Positions 19,013 to 28,200 are shown, counted from the stretch's first letter. The stretch is DNA of 64,000 bases from Hyphomicrobiales bacterium (GCA_024236415.1 JACKKN010000013.1:62001-126000), one strand, 5' to 3'. Numbers and translations: made by a program. The notes: generated from the sequence alone by a model not told the origin.

Positions 19013-19363
19013 GTGGCGATCTACGAACTACGCACCTACACGCTCTACGTGGGCAAGATGGCCGAGGCGGTGGCCCTGTACGAGGAGGTGGCCTGGCCGG
19101 CCCTGGCCCGCCGCCAGGGCAAGCTGGTGGGCTATTTCACCGGCGATATCGGCGCCCTGAACCAGATCATCCACCTGTGGCGGTTCGAGGACGACGCCGA
19201 CCGCCGCGCCTTCTGGGCCGACCTGTTCGCCGACGAGGACTTCATGGCCTTCGCCCGCCGGTTCCGGCCGCTGGTCCTGAGCCAGGAGAACAAGCTGATG
19301 CTGTCCGCGCCCTGGGGCCCGGCGCCCGAGGCCGGCACGGTGCCTACAGCAGCACCAGGCTGA
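19013..19363 (+). CDS. NIPSNAP family protein
   Basis: A 116-residue single-domain protein of the NIPSNAP family, a ferredoxin-like alpha+beta barrel fold often found near catabolic genes. The opening MAIYELRTYTLYVGKMAEAV and the middle GQIIHLWRFED-type strand (here NQIIHLWRFEDDADRRAFWA) are characteristic. It starts at GTG 19013 with GGGGAGGA about 6 nt upstream. It is convergent with, and overlaps by 20 bp, the 3' end of the TRAP large permease gene. The biochemical role of bacterial members is poorly defined; assignment is by fold motif only. Confidence 0.8.
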   Translation: MAIYELRTYTLYVGKMAEAVALYEEVAWPALARRQGKLVGYFTGDIGALNQIIHLWRFEDDADRRAFWADLFADEDFMAFARRFRPLVLSQENKLMLSAPWGPAPEAGTVPTAAPG

Positions 19364-20600
19364 TGGACGGCCAGTAGATCAGGATCAGCAGCCCGCCGAT
19401 GATGGTCAGGATGAAGGGCAGCACCCGGCGCGAGATCTCCTCGATCTTCAGGCCCGAGATGCCGCAGGCCACGAACAGGTTGACCCCCAGCGGCGGGGTC
19501 AGGAAGCCGACCTCGCTGGTGACCACCAGCAGGATGCCGAAGTGGATCGGGTCGATGCCCAACCTGGTCACCAGGGGCAGCAGGATCGGGGTCAGGATGA
19601 TGACCGTGGACAGGGTCTCCATGAAGGTGCCCAGCACGATCAGGATGGCCGCCAGCAGCAGCAGCATGAGGGTGCCGTCGTCGGTCACGGTCAGCAGCGA
19701 GGTGGCGATCTGCTGCGGGATCTGGTTCAGGGCCAGGAACTCGCCGAAGAAGATGGCCGTGCCCATGATCAGCACCAGCCCGCCGCAGATGGTGCTGGCC
19801 TCCGAGAGGGACTCCCACACCGCCCGCGGCCCGACCCGGCGCTTGACCAGCATGCCCACCAGCAGGGCGTAGACCACCGCCACCACCGAGGCCTCGACCG
19901 GCGTGAACACGCCCATGTAGATGCCGCCCAGGACGATGAACGGGGTCGCCAGCGAGAACTTGGCGCGCCACACCGTCTTCATGAAGGCGCGCGGGTCGAA
20001 GTCCCGCGCCTGGCCGCGGTACCCGGCCCGACGCGACAGGAAATAGGTGGTGCCGATCAGCAACGCCCCCATCATCAGGCCCGGCACGATGCCGGCCAGG
20101 AACAGGTCGCCGATGGAGACGCTGGCCAGCACGCCGTAGACGATCATGGGGTTGCTGGGCGGCAGCAGGATGCCCAGGGTGCCGCCCGACGAGGCGACGG
20201 CGGCGGCGAAGTCTTTGCGGTAGCCGTCCTGCACCATGGCCGGGATCAGCAGGGTGCCGATGGCCGCCACCGTGCCCGGGCCCGAGCCCGAGATGGCGGC
20301 GAAGAACATGCACGACAGGATGGTGACGATGGCCAGGCCGCCGTGGACCTTGCCGACGATGGCGCGCATGACGTTGATGATGTCCTCGGTGATGCCGGCG
20401 CGGGACATCAGCGCGCCGGCCAGGACGAAGCAGGGGATGGCCAGCAGGGGGAACTTGTCGACCCCGTCGAACAGGCTGTGCGCCAGGGCGGCGAGCGGGA
20501 TCGGCGAGGTCAGCAGCTCGATCAGCGACGGCACGCCCAGGGTGGCGAAGATGGGCACCCCCAGGAACAGGCAGGCCAGGAATACGAGGGCGAAGACCAT
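19344..20600 (-). CDS. dctM: TRAP transporter large permease (DctM-like)
   Basis: A 418-residue, strongly hydrophobic protein with about 12 predicted membrane helices. It is the large, Na+-coupled permease of a TRAP carboxylate transporter. Family signatures are FPLLAIPCFVLAGALMS near residue 50, SGSGPGTVAAIGTLLIPAM near 105, and GTLGILLPPSNPMIVYG near 140, plus the C-terminal repeat region TPPLGVNLFVACG. ATG 20600 lies 12 bp after the DctQ stop. It is the last gene of the long minus-strand operon; together with DctP and DctQ it forms a complete tripartite importer. Confidence 0.95.
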   Translation of the reverse strand: MVFALVFLACLFLGVPIFATLGVPSLIELLTSPIPLAALAHSLFDGVDKFPLLAIPCFVLAGALMSRAGITEDIINVMRAIVGKVHGGLAIVTILSCMFFAAISGSGPGTVAAIGTLLIPAMVQDGYRKDFAAAVASSGGTLGILLPPSNPMIVYGVLASVSIGDLFLAGIVPGLMMGALLIGTTYFLSRRAGYRGQARDFDPRAFMKTVWRAKFSLATPFIVLGGIYMGVFTPVEASVVAVVYALLVGMLVKRRVGPRAVWESLSEASTICGGLVLIMGTAIFFGEFLALNQIPQQIATSLLTVTDDGTLMLLLLAAILIVLGTFMETLSTVIILTPILLPLVTRLGIDPIHFGILLVVTSEVGFLTPPLGVNLFVACGISGLKIEEISRRVLPFILTIIGGLLILIYWPSISLVLL

Positions 20601-20612
20601 GGACGCGCCGCC

Positions 20613-21116
20613 CTATCCGTCCTGGCCCTCGGGCAACACCGAGGTGCCCGTGCGCCAGGCGGTCCACTGCCGCTGCACGATGCGCAGGATCATCAGGGCG
20701 TGGGCCAGGGGGATCACCGAATAGACCCAGACCATGGGCAGGAACAGGGCCGTGGAATAGACCGGGTGGGCGATCATCTTGTTGATCAGCATCACCCCCG
20801 AGGCCACCACGAAGGCGTTGAAGGCCACCCACACGCCGTCGGCCACCAGCAGGCAGGCGCGCTGGCCGCCGGGAAAGAAGTGGGTGGCGATGGTGACGCG
20901 GATGTGGGTGCCCTTCTGGGCCGCCAGGCTGGCCGAGATGTAGACGAACCAGATGAAGCAGAAGCGCGAGATCTCCTCGCTCCAGGTCAGGCCGCTGTGC
21001 AGGACGTAGCGGAAGAACACCTGCATGGCCAGGATCCCCACCAGCAGGGCCAGGCTCAGGTTGGCGACGGTCTTCTCCAGGCCGTCGAACAGGGTGTGCA
21101 GGCGTCGCAGGCTCAT
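20613..21116 (-). CDS. dctQ: TRAP transporter small permease (DctQ-like)
   Basis: A 167-residue membrane protein with four hydrophobic segments, the usual size and shape of DctQ. The family hallmark is SEEISRFCFIWFVYISASLA, near residue 45, with the conserved EE(I/L)xR motif. It assembles with DctM in the inner membrane. It sits between dctP (81-bp gap) and dctM (12-bp gap), the standard PQM order. Confidence 0.93.
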   Translation of the reverse strand: MSLRRLHTLFDGLEKTVANLSLALLVGILAMQVFFRYVLHSGLTWSEEISRFCFIWFVYISASLAAQKGTHIRVTIATHFFPGGQRACLLVADGVWVAFNAFVVASGVMLINKMIAHPVYSTALFLPMVWVYSVIPLAHALMILRIVQRQWTAWRTGTSVLPEGQDG

Positions 21117-21197
21117 GGTGGGCCGGTCCCCGAGAGGTGAGGGTGGAAGGCGGCGCGGACGGCCCGTGCGGACCGTCCGCGCCCCGGGCCGGAGCGG

Positions 21198-22268
21198 CTA
21201 CTTCAGCTTGCCGGTCTCCTTGTAGTGCATGGTCAGGTCGACCCAATCCTTGCCGCCGCCCACCAGCTTGTAAAGCTCGGGCCAGGCGCCGCGGGCGCGC
21301 TTCTGCCACTCGTCGGCGTCCTTCAGCTCGCAGAAGGTGACGCCGTGCTGTTCCTTCAGGGCCTTGCGCACCTCGGCGCCCACGTCCTTGACCCACTGGG
21401 CGTGGAACACGTCGGTCTCGTCCAGGGACTTCATGATCACGTCCTGGTCGGCCTTGGACAGGCCGGCGAACCAGTCGTTGTTGGCGATCACCACGCCGGC
21501 CATGGGCAGGTAGCTGGCCTCGGTGATGTACTTGATGTGCTCGTAGAAGCCCATCTTCAGGATCACGTCGGTGGGGCTGTCGAAGGCGTCGACCACGCCC
21601 TGGGCCACGGCGCCGTAGGTCTCGCCCCAGGCGATGGGATAGGTCGACACGCCCCAGGACTTCCACATGGCGGTCATCACCGGGTTCTTGGGGGCGCGGA
21701 CCTTCAGGCCCTTCAGGTCGGCCAGGGTGCTGATGCACTTGCTCTTGGCGAACAGGCTGCGGAACGAGTTGGTGTAGCCGCCGACCACCCGCAGGGAGCC
21801 CGATTCGGCCATCACCCGCCGGTTCAGCTCGTCACGGTAGGAGCCGGCCCGCAACAGGCCCCCCTTGCCGGTCAGGTCGTCGACGCCGTTGTTCAGGTAG
21901 GGCAGCACCAGCACGTTCAGGGACGGCGCCAGCTGGGCCACGTTGTTCGAGGTGATGCCGGCCATCTGCACCACGCCCAGCTGCACCTTCTGCGCCGTGG
22001 CCTGCTCGGACCCCATGACGCCGCCGTCCAGGACGTCGACCTGGATCTCGCCGTTGGAGTTCTTGGCCACCTGGTCGGCGAAGTGGTGGGCATAGATGCC
22101 GAAGGCCTGGTCGGCCGGGCAGCAGTGGGCGTACTTGAGCGTCAGCCGCGGCTCGGCGAAGGCGCCGTTGGCGAAGGCGGACGCGGCCGCGATCACGGCC
22201 AGGGCGAACAGCAGGGTCAGTCGGGGTAGCTGGCGGGGTAGCTGGCGGGATAGCTGTCTGGGCAACAT
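21198..22268 (-). CDS. dctP: TRAP transporter substrate-binding protein (DctP-like)
   Basis: A 356-residue periplasmic binding protein with an N-terminal hydrophobic signal (LTLLFALAVIAAASAFANG) and the DctP fold. LKGLKVRAPKNPVM contains the Arg that usually clamps the ligand carboxylate, followed by PIAWGETYGAVAQGVVDAFD, the conserved ligand-site segment. ATG 22268 has AAGGAGG at good spacing. The N-terminus carries an unusual near-repeat of QLPRQL units before the hydrophobic core. It is encoded 87 bp after the lactonase gene, so the ligand is likely a sugar acid or related carboxylate handled by the neighbouring enzymes; the ligand itself cannot be read from the sequence. Confidence 0.94.
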   Translation of the reverse strand: MLPRQLSRQLPRQLPRLTLLFALAVIAAASAFANGAFAEPRLTLKYAHCCPADQAFGIYAHHFADQVAKNSNGEIQVDVLDGGVMGSEQATAQKVQLGVVQMAGITSNNVAQLAPSLNVLVLPYLNNGVDDLTGKGGLLRAGSYRDELNRRVMAESGSLRVVGGYTNSFRSLFAKSKCISTLADLKGLKVRAPKNPVMTAMWKSWGVSTYPIAWGETYGAVAQGVVDAFDSPTDVILKMGFYEHIKYITEASYLPMAGVVIANNDWFAGLSKADQDVIMKSLDETDVFHAQWVKDVGAEVRKALKEQHGVTFCELKDADEWQKRARGAWPELYKLVGGGKDWVDLTMHYKETGKLK

Positions 22269-22355
22269 TGTTTCCTCCTTGTGCTCGATCCAGGTGTGTC
22301 GGAAGGACGGTGTTGTTGATTGCCTTCGTCCATCCGGGTTGCGTCGCGTGCCGCC

Positions 22356-23231
22356 CTAGCCCAGGAACGCGGGTTCGGGGAGGCCCGTGGCGCCGGTGCC
22401 GGTGATGGCGAACAGGCTGCCGGCCAACGGTTCCTCCCCGATCTCGTCCGCCCCCAGGGCGAAGGTGGCGGTGGTGACGTACAGGGTGTCCAGCCCGGGG
22501 TCGCCGAAGCTGCACATGGTGGGGTGGCGCACCGGCAGTCCGATGCGGCGCAGCAGGCGGCCAGCGGGGTCGAAGCAGGCCACGGCGCCGCCGGCGAACA
22601 GGGCGCACCAGTAGTTGCCGTCGCGGTCCACCGTGGCGCCGTCGATGCGGCCCTCCAGGCCCGCCGGGTCGACGAACCGGCGGCGGTTGGAGATGGCGCC
22701 GGTGGCGGTGTCGACGTCGTAGGCGTAATAGGCTTCGACCCGGCTGTCGGAGAAATACATGGTGGCGCCGTCGGGGCTCCAGGCGATGCCGTTGGAGACG
22801 GTGAAGCCGGTGTCCATGCGGTGCCAGGCCAGGTCCGGGTCCAGGCGGTACAGCGAGGCGTTGGCGGCGGCGAAGCCCTCGTTCATGGAGCCGCACCAGA
22901 ACCGGCCCTGGCGGTCGCACTTGCCGTCGTTCAGGCGGGTGTCCGGCAGGTCCGGCTCGGGGTCGCCGATGGGTGTGACCACGCCCTTGTCCAGGTCGAC
23001 GAAGTGGAACCCGCTGCGCAGGCCCGCCACCAGGCCGCCCTTGCGGCGCAGGGCGATGGAGCCGATGCGGTCCGGCATCTCCCAGGCGCGGCGGTGGCCG
23101 GTGGCCGGATCCAGGGCGTGGATGCGCCGGCCCAGGCTGTCGATCCACAGCAGGCGCCGCTCGCGGTGGTCCCACAGGGGCGATTCCCCCAGGGTGTCGG
23201 GATTCTGCAGGACGCAGACGATCTCCATCAC
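22356..23231 (-). CDS. SMP-30/gluconolactonase family lactonase
   Basis: A 291-residue six-bladed beta-propeller hydrolase of the SMP-30/gluconolactonase/LRE family, which opens aldonolactones using one divalent metal. Metal-site positions are visible: Glu16 in GESPLWD, Asn in VSNGIAWSPDG and Asp in DGATVDRDGNYWC, with substrate-side RLNDGKCDRQGRFWCGSM. No signal peptide, so cytoplasmic. It overlaps the upstream SDR gene by 4 nt (ATGA). The dehydrogenase/lactonase pair matches the oxidation of an aldose or uronate to a lactone and its hydrolysis to the free acid. Confidence 0.92.
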   Translation of the reverse strand: MMEIVCVLQNPDTLGESPLWDHRERRLLWIDSLGRRIHALDPATGHRRAWEMPDRIGSIALRRKGGLVAGLRSGFHFVDLDKGVVTPIGDPEPDLPDTRLNDGKCDRQGRFWCGSMNEGFAAANASLYRLDPDLAWHRMDTGFTVSNGIAWSPDGATMYFSDSRVEAYYAYDVDTATGAISNRRRFVDPAGLEGRIDGATVDRDGNYWCALFAGGAVACFDPAGRLLRRIGLPVRHPTMCSFGDPGLDTLYVTTATFALGADEIGEEPLAGSLFAITGTGATGLPEPAFLG

Positions 23232-24154
23232 CGCGCCCCCGCCGCCAGCTCGCGGAACCGGCGCAGGGTGTCGGCCACGCCGTCGGCCAGCGAGGTCGCC
23301 GGCCAGTCGCCGATCACCCCCTTCAGGGGCCCGTTGTCGAATCCGTCGCTGGGCGACACCCGCTGCCTGTCCGACGGCGTGATGGCGGCGCCGGGCACCT
23401 GGCCGCGGATGGTGGCGATCAGCTCGTCGGTGGTGCTGGTCTCGGTGGTCAGGTCCGACACCAGGGCGCCCTGCCAGCGGGCCTCGGTGCAGCGGCGGAA
23501 GATCTCGGCCACCTCGCCGGCGTACTGCAGGCAGCTTCGGGTCGAAAACGGCATGGCGTAGGGTTCGCCCAGGGCGGCGGCGCGGATGGCCTTGGTGATG
23601 GCCGCGGTCTCGCCGTCGTCGCGGCCGACGCCATAGACGATGAACGGGCGCAGGCCCAGGGACGGGATGCCGTGCTCCTCCCAGTAGATGCGGGCGATCT
23701 CCTCGTCGGTCTTCTTGAACACGCCGTACAGGTTGGCGGGCGCGTTGGCCGGGCCGCGCGGCTTGGCGGCCGCCGAGCTGGTGTAGATGATGCGGTCCAC
23801 GCCCGCGTCCTTGGCCGCCTCGAACACGTTGATGTGGCCGATCACGTTGACCTGGGCGCAGGCCACCGGGTTGGCCCGGCAGGCGGGGATCTGCAGCGCC
23901 GCCAGGTGGACGATGGCCGACGGCGCGGCGTCGGCGACGACGGCACGCAGGGCGTCGCCGTCGGTGACGTCACACACCCGCCAGTCCACCGCCGCCAGTT
24001 CGGCCGCGGGCAGCACCTGGTCCAGGCGCCGGGTGTCGCGCACCAGGTCGGTAGCGACCACGGCGTGGCCGGCGCGCACCAGGGCGGCGATGGTCCACGA
24101 GCCCAGGAACCCCGTGGCGCCGGTGATCAGGACCGGTCCGCCGTCGCCGCTCAT
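23228..24154 (-). CDS. NAD-dependent epimerase/dehydratase, uronate-dehydrogenase-like
   Basis: A 308-residue extended SDR with the NAD motif LITGATGFLGSW at the N-terminus and a catalytic NLYGVFKK (YxxxK). It overlaps tctA by 4 nt at its start and the lactonase gene by 4 nt at its end, so translation is probably coupled. Next to an SMP-30 lactonase, an oxidative role is plausible: uronate to aldarolactone, or aldose to lactone. A classical sugar-nucleotide epimerase is less likely because no nucleotide-sugar genes are nearby. The family is firm, the substrate inferred. Confidence 0.9.
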   Translation of the reverse strand: MSGDGGPVLITGATGFLGSWTIAALVRAGHAVVATDLVRDTRRLDQVLPAAELAAVDWRVCDVTDGDALRAVVADAAPSAIVHLAALQIPACRANPVACAQVNVIGHINVFEAAKDAGVDRIIYTSSAAAKPRGPANAPANLYGVFKKTDEEIARIYWEEHGIPSLGLRPFIVYGVGRDDGETAAITKAIRAAALGEPYAMPFSTRSCLQYAGEVAEIFRRCTEARWQGALVSDLTTETSTTDELIATIRGQVPGAAITPSDRQRVSPSDGFDNGPLKGVIGDWPATSLADGVADTLRRFRELAAGAR

Positions 24155-25659
24155 TCCAGGTTCCCCTCGTCCAGGGTGGCGCCCTTTCCCCGGCCCAGCA
24201 GGCGGCGGACCAGGGGCCAGACCAGGATGGCGAAGGTCAGCACGAACAGGGTCAGCGAGATGGGCCGTTGGAAGAAGGCCAGGAAGTCGCCGCGCGTGAT
24301 CAGCAGGCCCTGGCGCAGGGAGTTCTCGATCATCTGGCTCAGCACCATGCCGATCACCATGGGCGCCAGCGGGAACCCGTTCTTGCGCAGCAGGAAGCCG
24401 CCGATGCCGGCGACGAAGGCGGTGATCAGGTCGATGGGATTGCCGCGCACGCCGTAGGCGCCGATCAGCGAGATCACCACCACCGTGGTCATCAGCAGGG
24501 GTTCCGGCACGCGCAGCACCCGGGTGAACGCCTGGGCGCCGATGGCGCCGACGATGAACATGGCCACGTTGACGGCGACCAGGATGAAGAAGATGGCGTA
24601 CACCAGGTCCAGGTGCTCGCTGAACAGGCGCGGGCCGGGGGTCAGGCCGTGCACGATGAAGGTGCCCAGCATGACCGCGGTCACCGGGTCGCCGGGGATG
24701 CCCAGGGCCAGGGTCGGCACCATGGCGCTGCCGGTGACGGCGTTGTTGGCGCTTTCGGCCGAGATGATGCCGTCGGGCTCGCCGGTGCCCAGCTTGTCAC
24801 GGTTGCGCGAACTGCGCTTGGCCTCGGAATAGCTGATGAAGGCGGCGGTGGCGGCGCCGGTGCCCGGCAGGGCGCCGACGAAGGACCCGATCAGGCAGGA
24901 CTTCAACAGGATGCCCAGGCGCCCGCGCCAGTCGGTCAGCCGCGGCAGGCGGATTCCCACCTTGTAGGCGATGCTCTCCTTGACGACATGGGATTCCGAG
25001 GCACGGACGAACATCTCGGACAGGGCGAACAGGCCGACGATGGCGGGAATCAGCGAGATGCCGGCGGTCATCTCGAAGTTGTCGAAGGTGAACCGCATGT
25101 CGCCGGTCACCTGGTCGACCCCCACGGTGGCCAGGAACAGCCCGATCACCCCCGACAGCAGGCCCTTGGCCATGGCGCCGCGCGACACGTTGGCGATGCA
25201 GATCAGGGCGAACACGCCCAGGGCGAAGTACTCGATGACCGTGAAGTTCAGCGAGAAGGCCGCCAGTTGCGGCGCCGCCAGCACCAGCACGCCGACCGAG
25301 AACAGCCCGCCGATGGTGGACGCCGTGGTGGCCCAGCCGATGGCCAGGCCGGCGTCGCCGCGCTGTGCCATGGGGAAGCCGTCCAGCGCCGTGGCCGCGG
25401 CCTGGGGCGTGCCCGGGGTGTTGATGACGATGGCCGAGATAGAGCCGCCGTAGACCGAGCCGCAGTAGATGCCCAGCATCAGCGCCAGGGCCGGGATCTG
25501 CGGCATGGTGAAGGTGAAGGGCAGCACCATGGTGATGCCGATCACCGAGCCCAGGCCCGGCAGCACGCCGACCACGACCCCCAAAACCGTGCCGACCACG
25601 ATGGCCGCCAGGGTCGGCAGGGTGAGGATATGTTCCAGTCCGAGGGCGAGGGTATCCAT
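24151..25659 (-). CDS. tctA: Tripartite tricarboxylate transporter large permease (TctA-like)
   Basis: A 502-residue polytopic membrane protein with the TctA signatures: GVVVGVLPGLGSVIGITMVLPFT near the N-terminus (glycine-rich), YCGSVYGGSISAIVINTPGT around residue 80, and the second-repeat equivalent GSFVGALPGTGAATAAFISY near 260. The start is ATG 25659 (MDTLALGLEHIL), which gives the normal ~500-residue length; the frame is open 156 bp further upstream but would run through the tctB end. It lies 23 bp after tctB. Confidence 0.95.
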   Translation of the reverse strand: MDTLALGLEHILTLPTLAAIVVGTVLGVVVGVLPGLGSVIGITMVLPFTFTMPQIPALALMLGIYCGSVYGGSISAIVINTPGTPQAAATALDGFPMAQRGDAGLAIGWATTASTIGGLFSVGVLVLAAPQLAAFSLNFTVIEYFALGVFALICIANVSRGAMAKGLLSGVIGLFLATVGVDQVTGDMRFTFDNFEMTAGISLIPAIVGLFALSEMFVRASESHVVKESIAYKVGIRLPRLTDWRGRLGILLKSCLIGSFVGALPGTGAATAAFISYSEAKRSSRNRDKLGTGEPDGIISAESANNAVTGSAMVPTLALGIPGDPVTAVMLGTFIVHGLTPGPRLFSEHLDLVYAIFFILVAVNVAMFIVGAIGAQAFTRVLRVPEPLLMTTVVVISLIGAYGVRGNPIDLITAFVAGIGGFLLRKNGFPLAPMVIGMVLSQMIENSLRQGLLITRGDFLAFFQRPISLTLFVLTFAILVWPLVRRLLGRGKGATLDEGNLE

Positions 25660-25682
25660 GGCGGGCGTGACCGGACCTTGAC

Positions 25683-26144
25683 CTAGAAGGAATCGAACCA
25701 GGGGGACGACGGCAGGATGATCAGGAACACCTTCTGGAACACGTACCAGACCCCCACCGGATACAGGGCCGTCACCAACACGATGGCGACGGCGTTGCGG
25801 TAGCCCAGCAGCCACGGCAGCACGAACACGTAGGCGACCGTCGAGATCAGGAACCCGGCCGCGGTGATGCCCCAGATGTACAGCCCGGTAACCGCCAGGG
25901 TGGCGCCGACCAGCAGCGCCTGGTGGCGGGTGATGGCGCGCGGCGCCTCGAACCGGCCCTCGACCAGCACCACCGCCGACAGCACGAACATGAAGCCCAG
26001 CAGGATGCGCGGGAAGAACACCGGCCCCCGCCCGGCGGTCAGGATCGACACGTCATAGGCGGGATCGAAGGTGTGGTAGAACAGGAAGGCCGTCACCAGC
26101 AGGGTGACGCCTCCGACGACCGTGGTCCAGGACACGCGCGCCAT
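25683..26144 (-). CDS. tctB: Tripartite tricarboxylate transporter small permease (TctB-like)
   Basis: A 153-residue membrane protein with about four hydrophobic segments, the length and topology of TctB. GPVFFPRILLGFMFVLSAVV (residues ~40-60) is the typical RGPxFFPR-type motif. GGGAGGCGG precedes ATG 26144. It sits between tctC and tctA, the usual order of this importer family. Confidence 0.92.
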   Translation of the reverse strand: MARVSWTTVVGGVTLLVTAFLFYHTFDPAYDVSILTAGRGPVFFPRILLGFMFVLSAVVLVEGRFEAPRAITRHQALLVGATLAVTGLYIWGITAAGFLISTVAYVFVLPWLLGYRNAVAIVLVTALYPVGVWYVFQKVFLIILPSSPWFDSF

Positions 26145-26205
26145 GTTCCGCCTCCCGCGGGCGGACGGGGCCTGGCCCCGGCCGCGACCGCGAACGGGCC
26201 CTTGC

Positions 26206-27165
26206 CTAGTTCTTCTTCAGGCCGGCCTTGCGCAGCAGCTTCTCGTTCTTGGCGAATTCGCTCATCACGAAGGCCTTGAAGTCGTCGCCGCCCAGGTAGG
26301 TGACGGGCATGCGCAGCTGGGCCATGCGCTCGGAGAACGCGGCCGACTTCATGCCCGCCTCGCAGGCCTTTTCCAGCTTGGCGCGGGCGTCGGCGGGGAT
26401 GCCCTTGGGCGCCACCAGGCCGCCCCAGATGGGGAAGTTCAGGTCGATGCCCTGGTCCTTGGCCGTGGGCAGGTCCTTGGCCGTGTCGACCCGGTGGTCC
26501 ATCAGCATGGCGATGGACTTCACCTGGTCGCCGTTCTTGGTCAGGAACGAGATGTGGGCCACGAACATGTCCACGGTGCCGTCCAGCATGGCCTTGAAGG
26601 TGGGCGCACTGCCCTTGAACGGGATGAACTGGAAGTCGATGCCGGCCGCCTCGGCCAGGCCCAGCCCGGCGACGTGGGGAATCGAGCCCACGGCCTGGAT
26701 GCCGTAGTTCAGCTTGCCCGGATTGGCCTTGGCGAAGGCGATCATGTCGGCCAGGTTGTTGAACTTGGAATCCTTGCGCACCACCAGCGACGAGGGCGCG
26801 GAATAGGCCTGGCAGATGTAGTCGAAGGAATCGGGGGCGTAGGGCAGCTTGCGCAGGTGCGGCTGCGTCGTCATGGGGCCCACCGGCATCATGCCGATGG
26901 TGTAGCCGTCGGCCTTGGCGCGGGCGGTTTCGGCGGCGCCGATGGTGCCGCCGGCACCGGCGGTGTTCTTGACCACGATGTCGCCGCCCAGGGCCTGGGC
27001 CATGGGGCCGGCCAGGGTGCGGGTGGTGATGTCGGTGCCGCCGCCGGCCTTGAACGGCACGATGATGGTGACCGGCTTGTCGGGGAACGCCTGGGCACCG
27101 GCAACGCCAAGGGCCAGAACCAGGGCCCCGGCCAGGGCCGGCACGGAATATCGCGAGCCTCGCAT
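26206..27165 (-). CDS. tctC: Tripartite tricarboxylate transporter substrate-binding protein (TctC-like)
   Basis: A 319-residue periplasmic binding protein. The signal peptide MRGSRYSVPALAGALVLALG ends at AQA before FPDKPVTIIVPFKAGGGTD, the TctC opening; NTAGAGGTIGAAETARA and DGYTIGMMPVG follow as usual for the family. ATG 27165 is supported by GGAGGAGG 6 nt upstream; the frame remains open far upstream but overlaps the divergent gene. It is the first gene of the eight-gene minus-strand operon. A candidate promoter (TTGAAA, 17 bp, TATGGT) and an IclR-like operator lie about 85-110 bp upstream. The ligand is probably a carboxylate. Confidence 0.95.
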   Translation of the reverse strand: MRGSRYSVPALAGALVLALGVAGAQAFPDKPVTIIVPFKAGGGTDITTRTLAGPMAQALGGDIVVKNTAGAGGTIGAAETARAKADGYTIGMMPVGPMTTQPHLRKLPYAPDSFDYICQAYSAPSSLVVRKDSKFNNLADMIAFAKANPGKLNYGIQAVGSIPHVAGLGLAEAAGIDFQFIPFKGSAPTFKAMLDGTVDMFVAHISFLTKNGDQVKSIAMLMDHRVDTAKDLPTAKDQGIDLNFPIWGGLVAPKGIPADARAKLEKACEAGMKSAAFSERMAQLRMPVTYLGGDDFKAFVMSEFAKNEKLLRKAGLKKN

Positions 27166-27249
27166 GTCTTGTCCTCCTCCCGATTGTTTGTGGTCCCGGT
27201 CATGGTCGCCGGGGATCCGAATCCGGTGGCCGTTCATGCCACGGCCGAC

Positions 27250-27278
27250 ACCATACCGATTCCGAAATTCAATTTCAA
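27250..27278 (-). promoter_or_regulatory. Candidate promoter of the tctCBA-dctPQM operon
   Basis: Read on the minus strand: -35 TTGAAA (27273-27278), exactly 17 bp, then -10 TATGGT (27250-27255), about 85 bp upstream of the tctC start. The palindrome GAAATTCAATTTC occupies the spacer and touches the -35, as expected for a repressor site. Confidence 0.55.
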
Positions 27279-27301
27279 AAACAAAATTGAAATTCAATTC
27301 C
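27264..27301. promoter_or_regulatory. Putative IclR-type operator pair
   Basis: Two near-identical 13-mers, GAAATTCAATTTC (27264-27276) and GAAATTCAATTCC (27289-27301), lie 25 bp apart in the divergent tctC/phyH spacer. The first is a perfect palindrome around one central base. The second sits in the 15-bp palindrome AATTGAAATTCAATT. The GAAAT...ATTTC form resembles IclR-family operators (E. coli IclR consensus TGGAAATNATTTCCA). A related copy lies upstream of the IclR gene at 31590-31602. Confidence 0.6.
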
Positions 27302-27313
27302 AAAAAATATAAC
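27287..27313 (+). promoter_or_regulatory. Candidate promoter of the phyH-ThDP-SDR genes
   Basis: TTGAAA (27287-27292) and TATAAC (27308-27313) could form a plus-strand promoter about 45 bp upstream of the dioxygenase start, overlapping the second operator repeat. The 15-bp spacer is short, so this call is weak. Confidence 0.35.
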
Positions 27314-27357
27314 TTGATCCCGCGCCATAATCCATAAGGCCTGGGAGGGCCGCCAAG

Positions 27358-28182
27358 ATGACCCGCAAGACCCTTTTGTCCGACGCCGAAATCGCCCAGT
27401 ACCACGACGAGGGCCTGGTGATCCCCGACTACCGCCTGCCCGACGACGTGCTGGCCGGCCTGGGCCGGGCCGTGGACCGGCTGATCCGCGACCACCCCGA
27501 CGTCCGGCCCGAGCAACTGTCGGGCCCGCACAACCCCTTCGGCCAGTCGGCCAGGCTGCTGGGCAACCACGACTTCCTGGGCTTCTGCCAGTTCCCCGAG
27601 ATCCTGGACATGGTCGAGCAGCTGATCGGCCCCGACATCATCCTGTGGGGCAGCATGCTGTTCGCCAAGCCGCCCAAGGACGGCAAGGCCGTGCCCTGGC
27701 ACCAGGACGGCCAGTACTGGCCCATCGAGCCGCTGGCCACCGTCACCGTGCGCGTCGCCATCGACGGCTCGGACCCCGAGAACGGCTGCATGCGCTACAT
27801 CCCCGGCTCGCACCGGGACAAGAACCTGGGCCGCCACGAGGTCGCCGACCGCGAGGATTTCGCCATCAAGCAGTCCATGCCCGACATCGACGAATCCGTC
27901 GCCCGCGACGTGGTGCTGGAACCGGGGCAGATCTCGCTGCACGACGTCTATACGATCCACGGCTCGAACCACAACCGCTCGGGCAAGCGGCGCGCCGACT
28001 ACGCCATCCGCTATATGCCGGCCACGTCCCTGTACGACCGGCGCGAGGACCATCCGGCCACGGCCTATGCCCGCGTGGTGTCGCCGACCATGAACTATCC
28101 CCTGCGCCCCATCTGGCTGGTCCGCGGCCAGGACCGGGCCGGCAACGATTTCCAGGTCGGCCACGGCGCCAGCGCCGCCTGA
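27358..28182 (+). CDS. Phytanoyl-CoA dioxygenase (PhyH) family protein
   Basis: A 274-residue Fe(II)/2-oxoglutarate-dependent dioxygenase. The iron ligands are visible as HxD in VPWHQDGQYW (~residue 120) and the distal His in YTIHGSNHNRSGKRRADYAI (~residue 200), which also contains the Arg that binds 2-oxoglutarate. In between, NGCMRYIPGSHRDKN is the usual family loop. Bacterial members hydroxylate small metabolites as often as lipids, so here it probably acts on the substrate of the surrounding catabolic cluster. It is divergent from tctC and shares the operator region; a strong hairpin follows it. Confidence 0.9.
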   Translation: MTRKTLLSDAEIAQYHDEGLVIPDYRLPDDVLAGLGRAVDRLIRDHPDVRPEQLSGPHNPFGQSARLLGNHDFLGFCQFPEILDMVEQLIGPDIILWGSMLFAKPPKDGKAVPWHQDGQYWPIEPLATVTVRVAIDGSDPENGCMRYIPGSHRDKNLGRHEVADREDFAIKQSMPDIDESVARDVVLEPGQISLHDVYTIHGSNHNRSGKRRADYAIRYMPATSLYDRREDHPATAYARVVSPTMNYPLRPIWLVRGQDRAGNDFQVGHGASAA

Positions 28183-28200
28183 CCGACCCCTCCCCCCCCT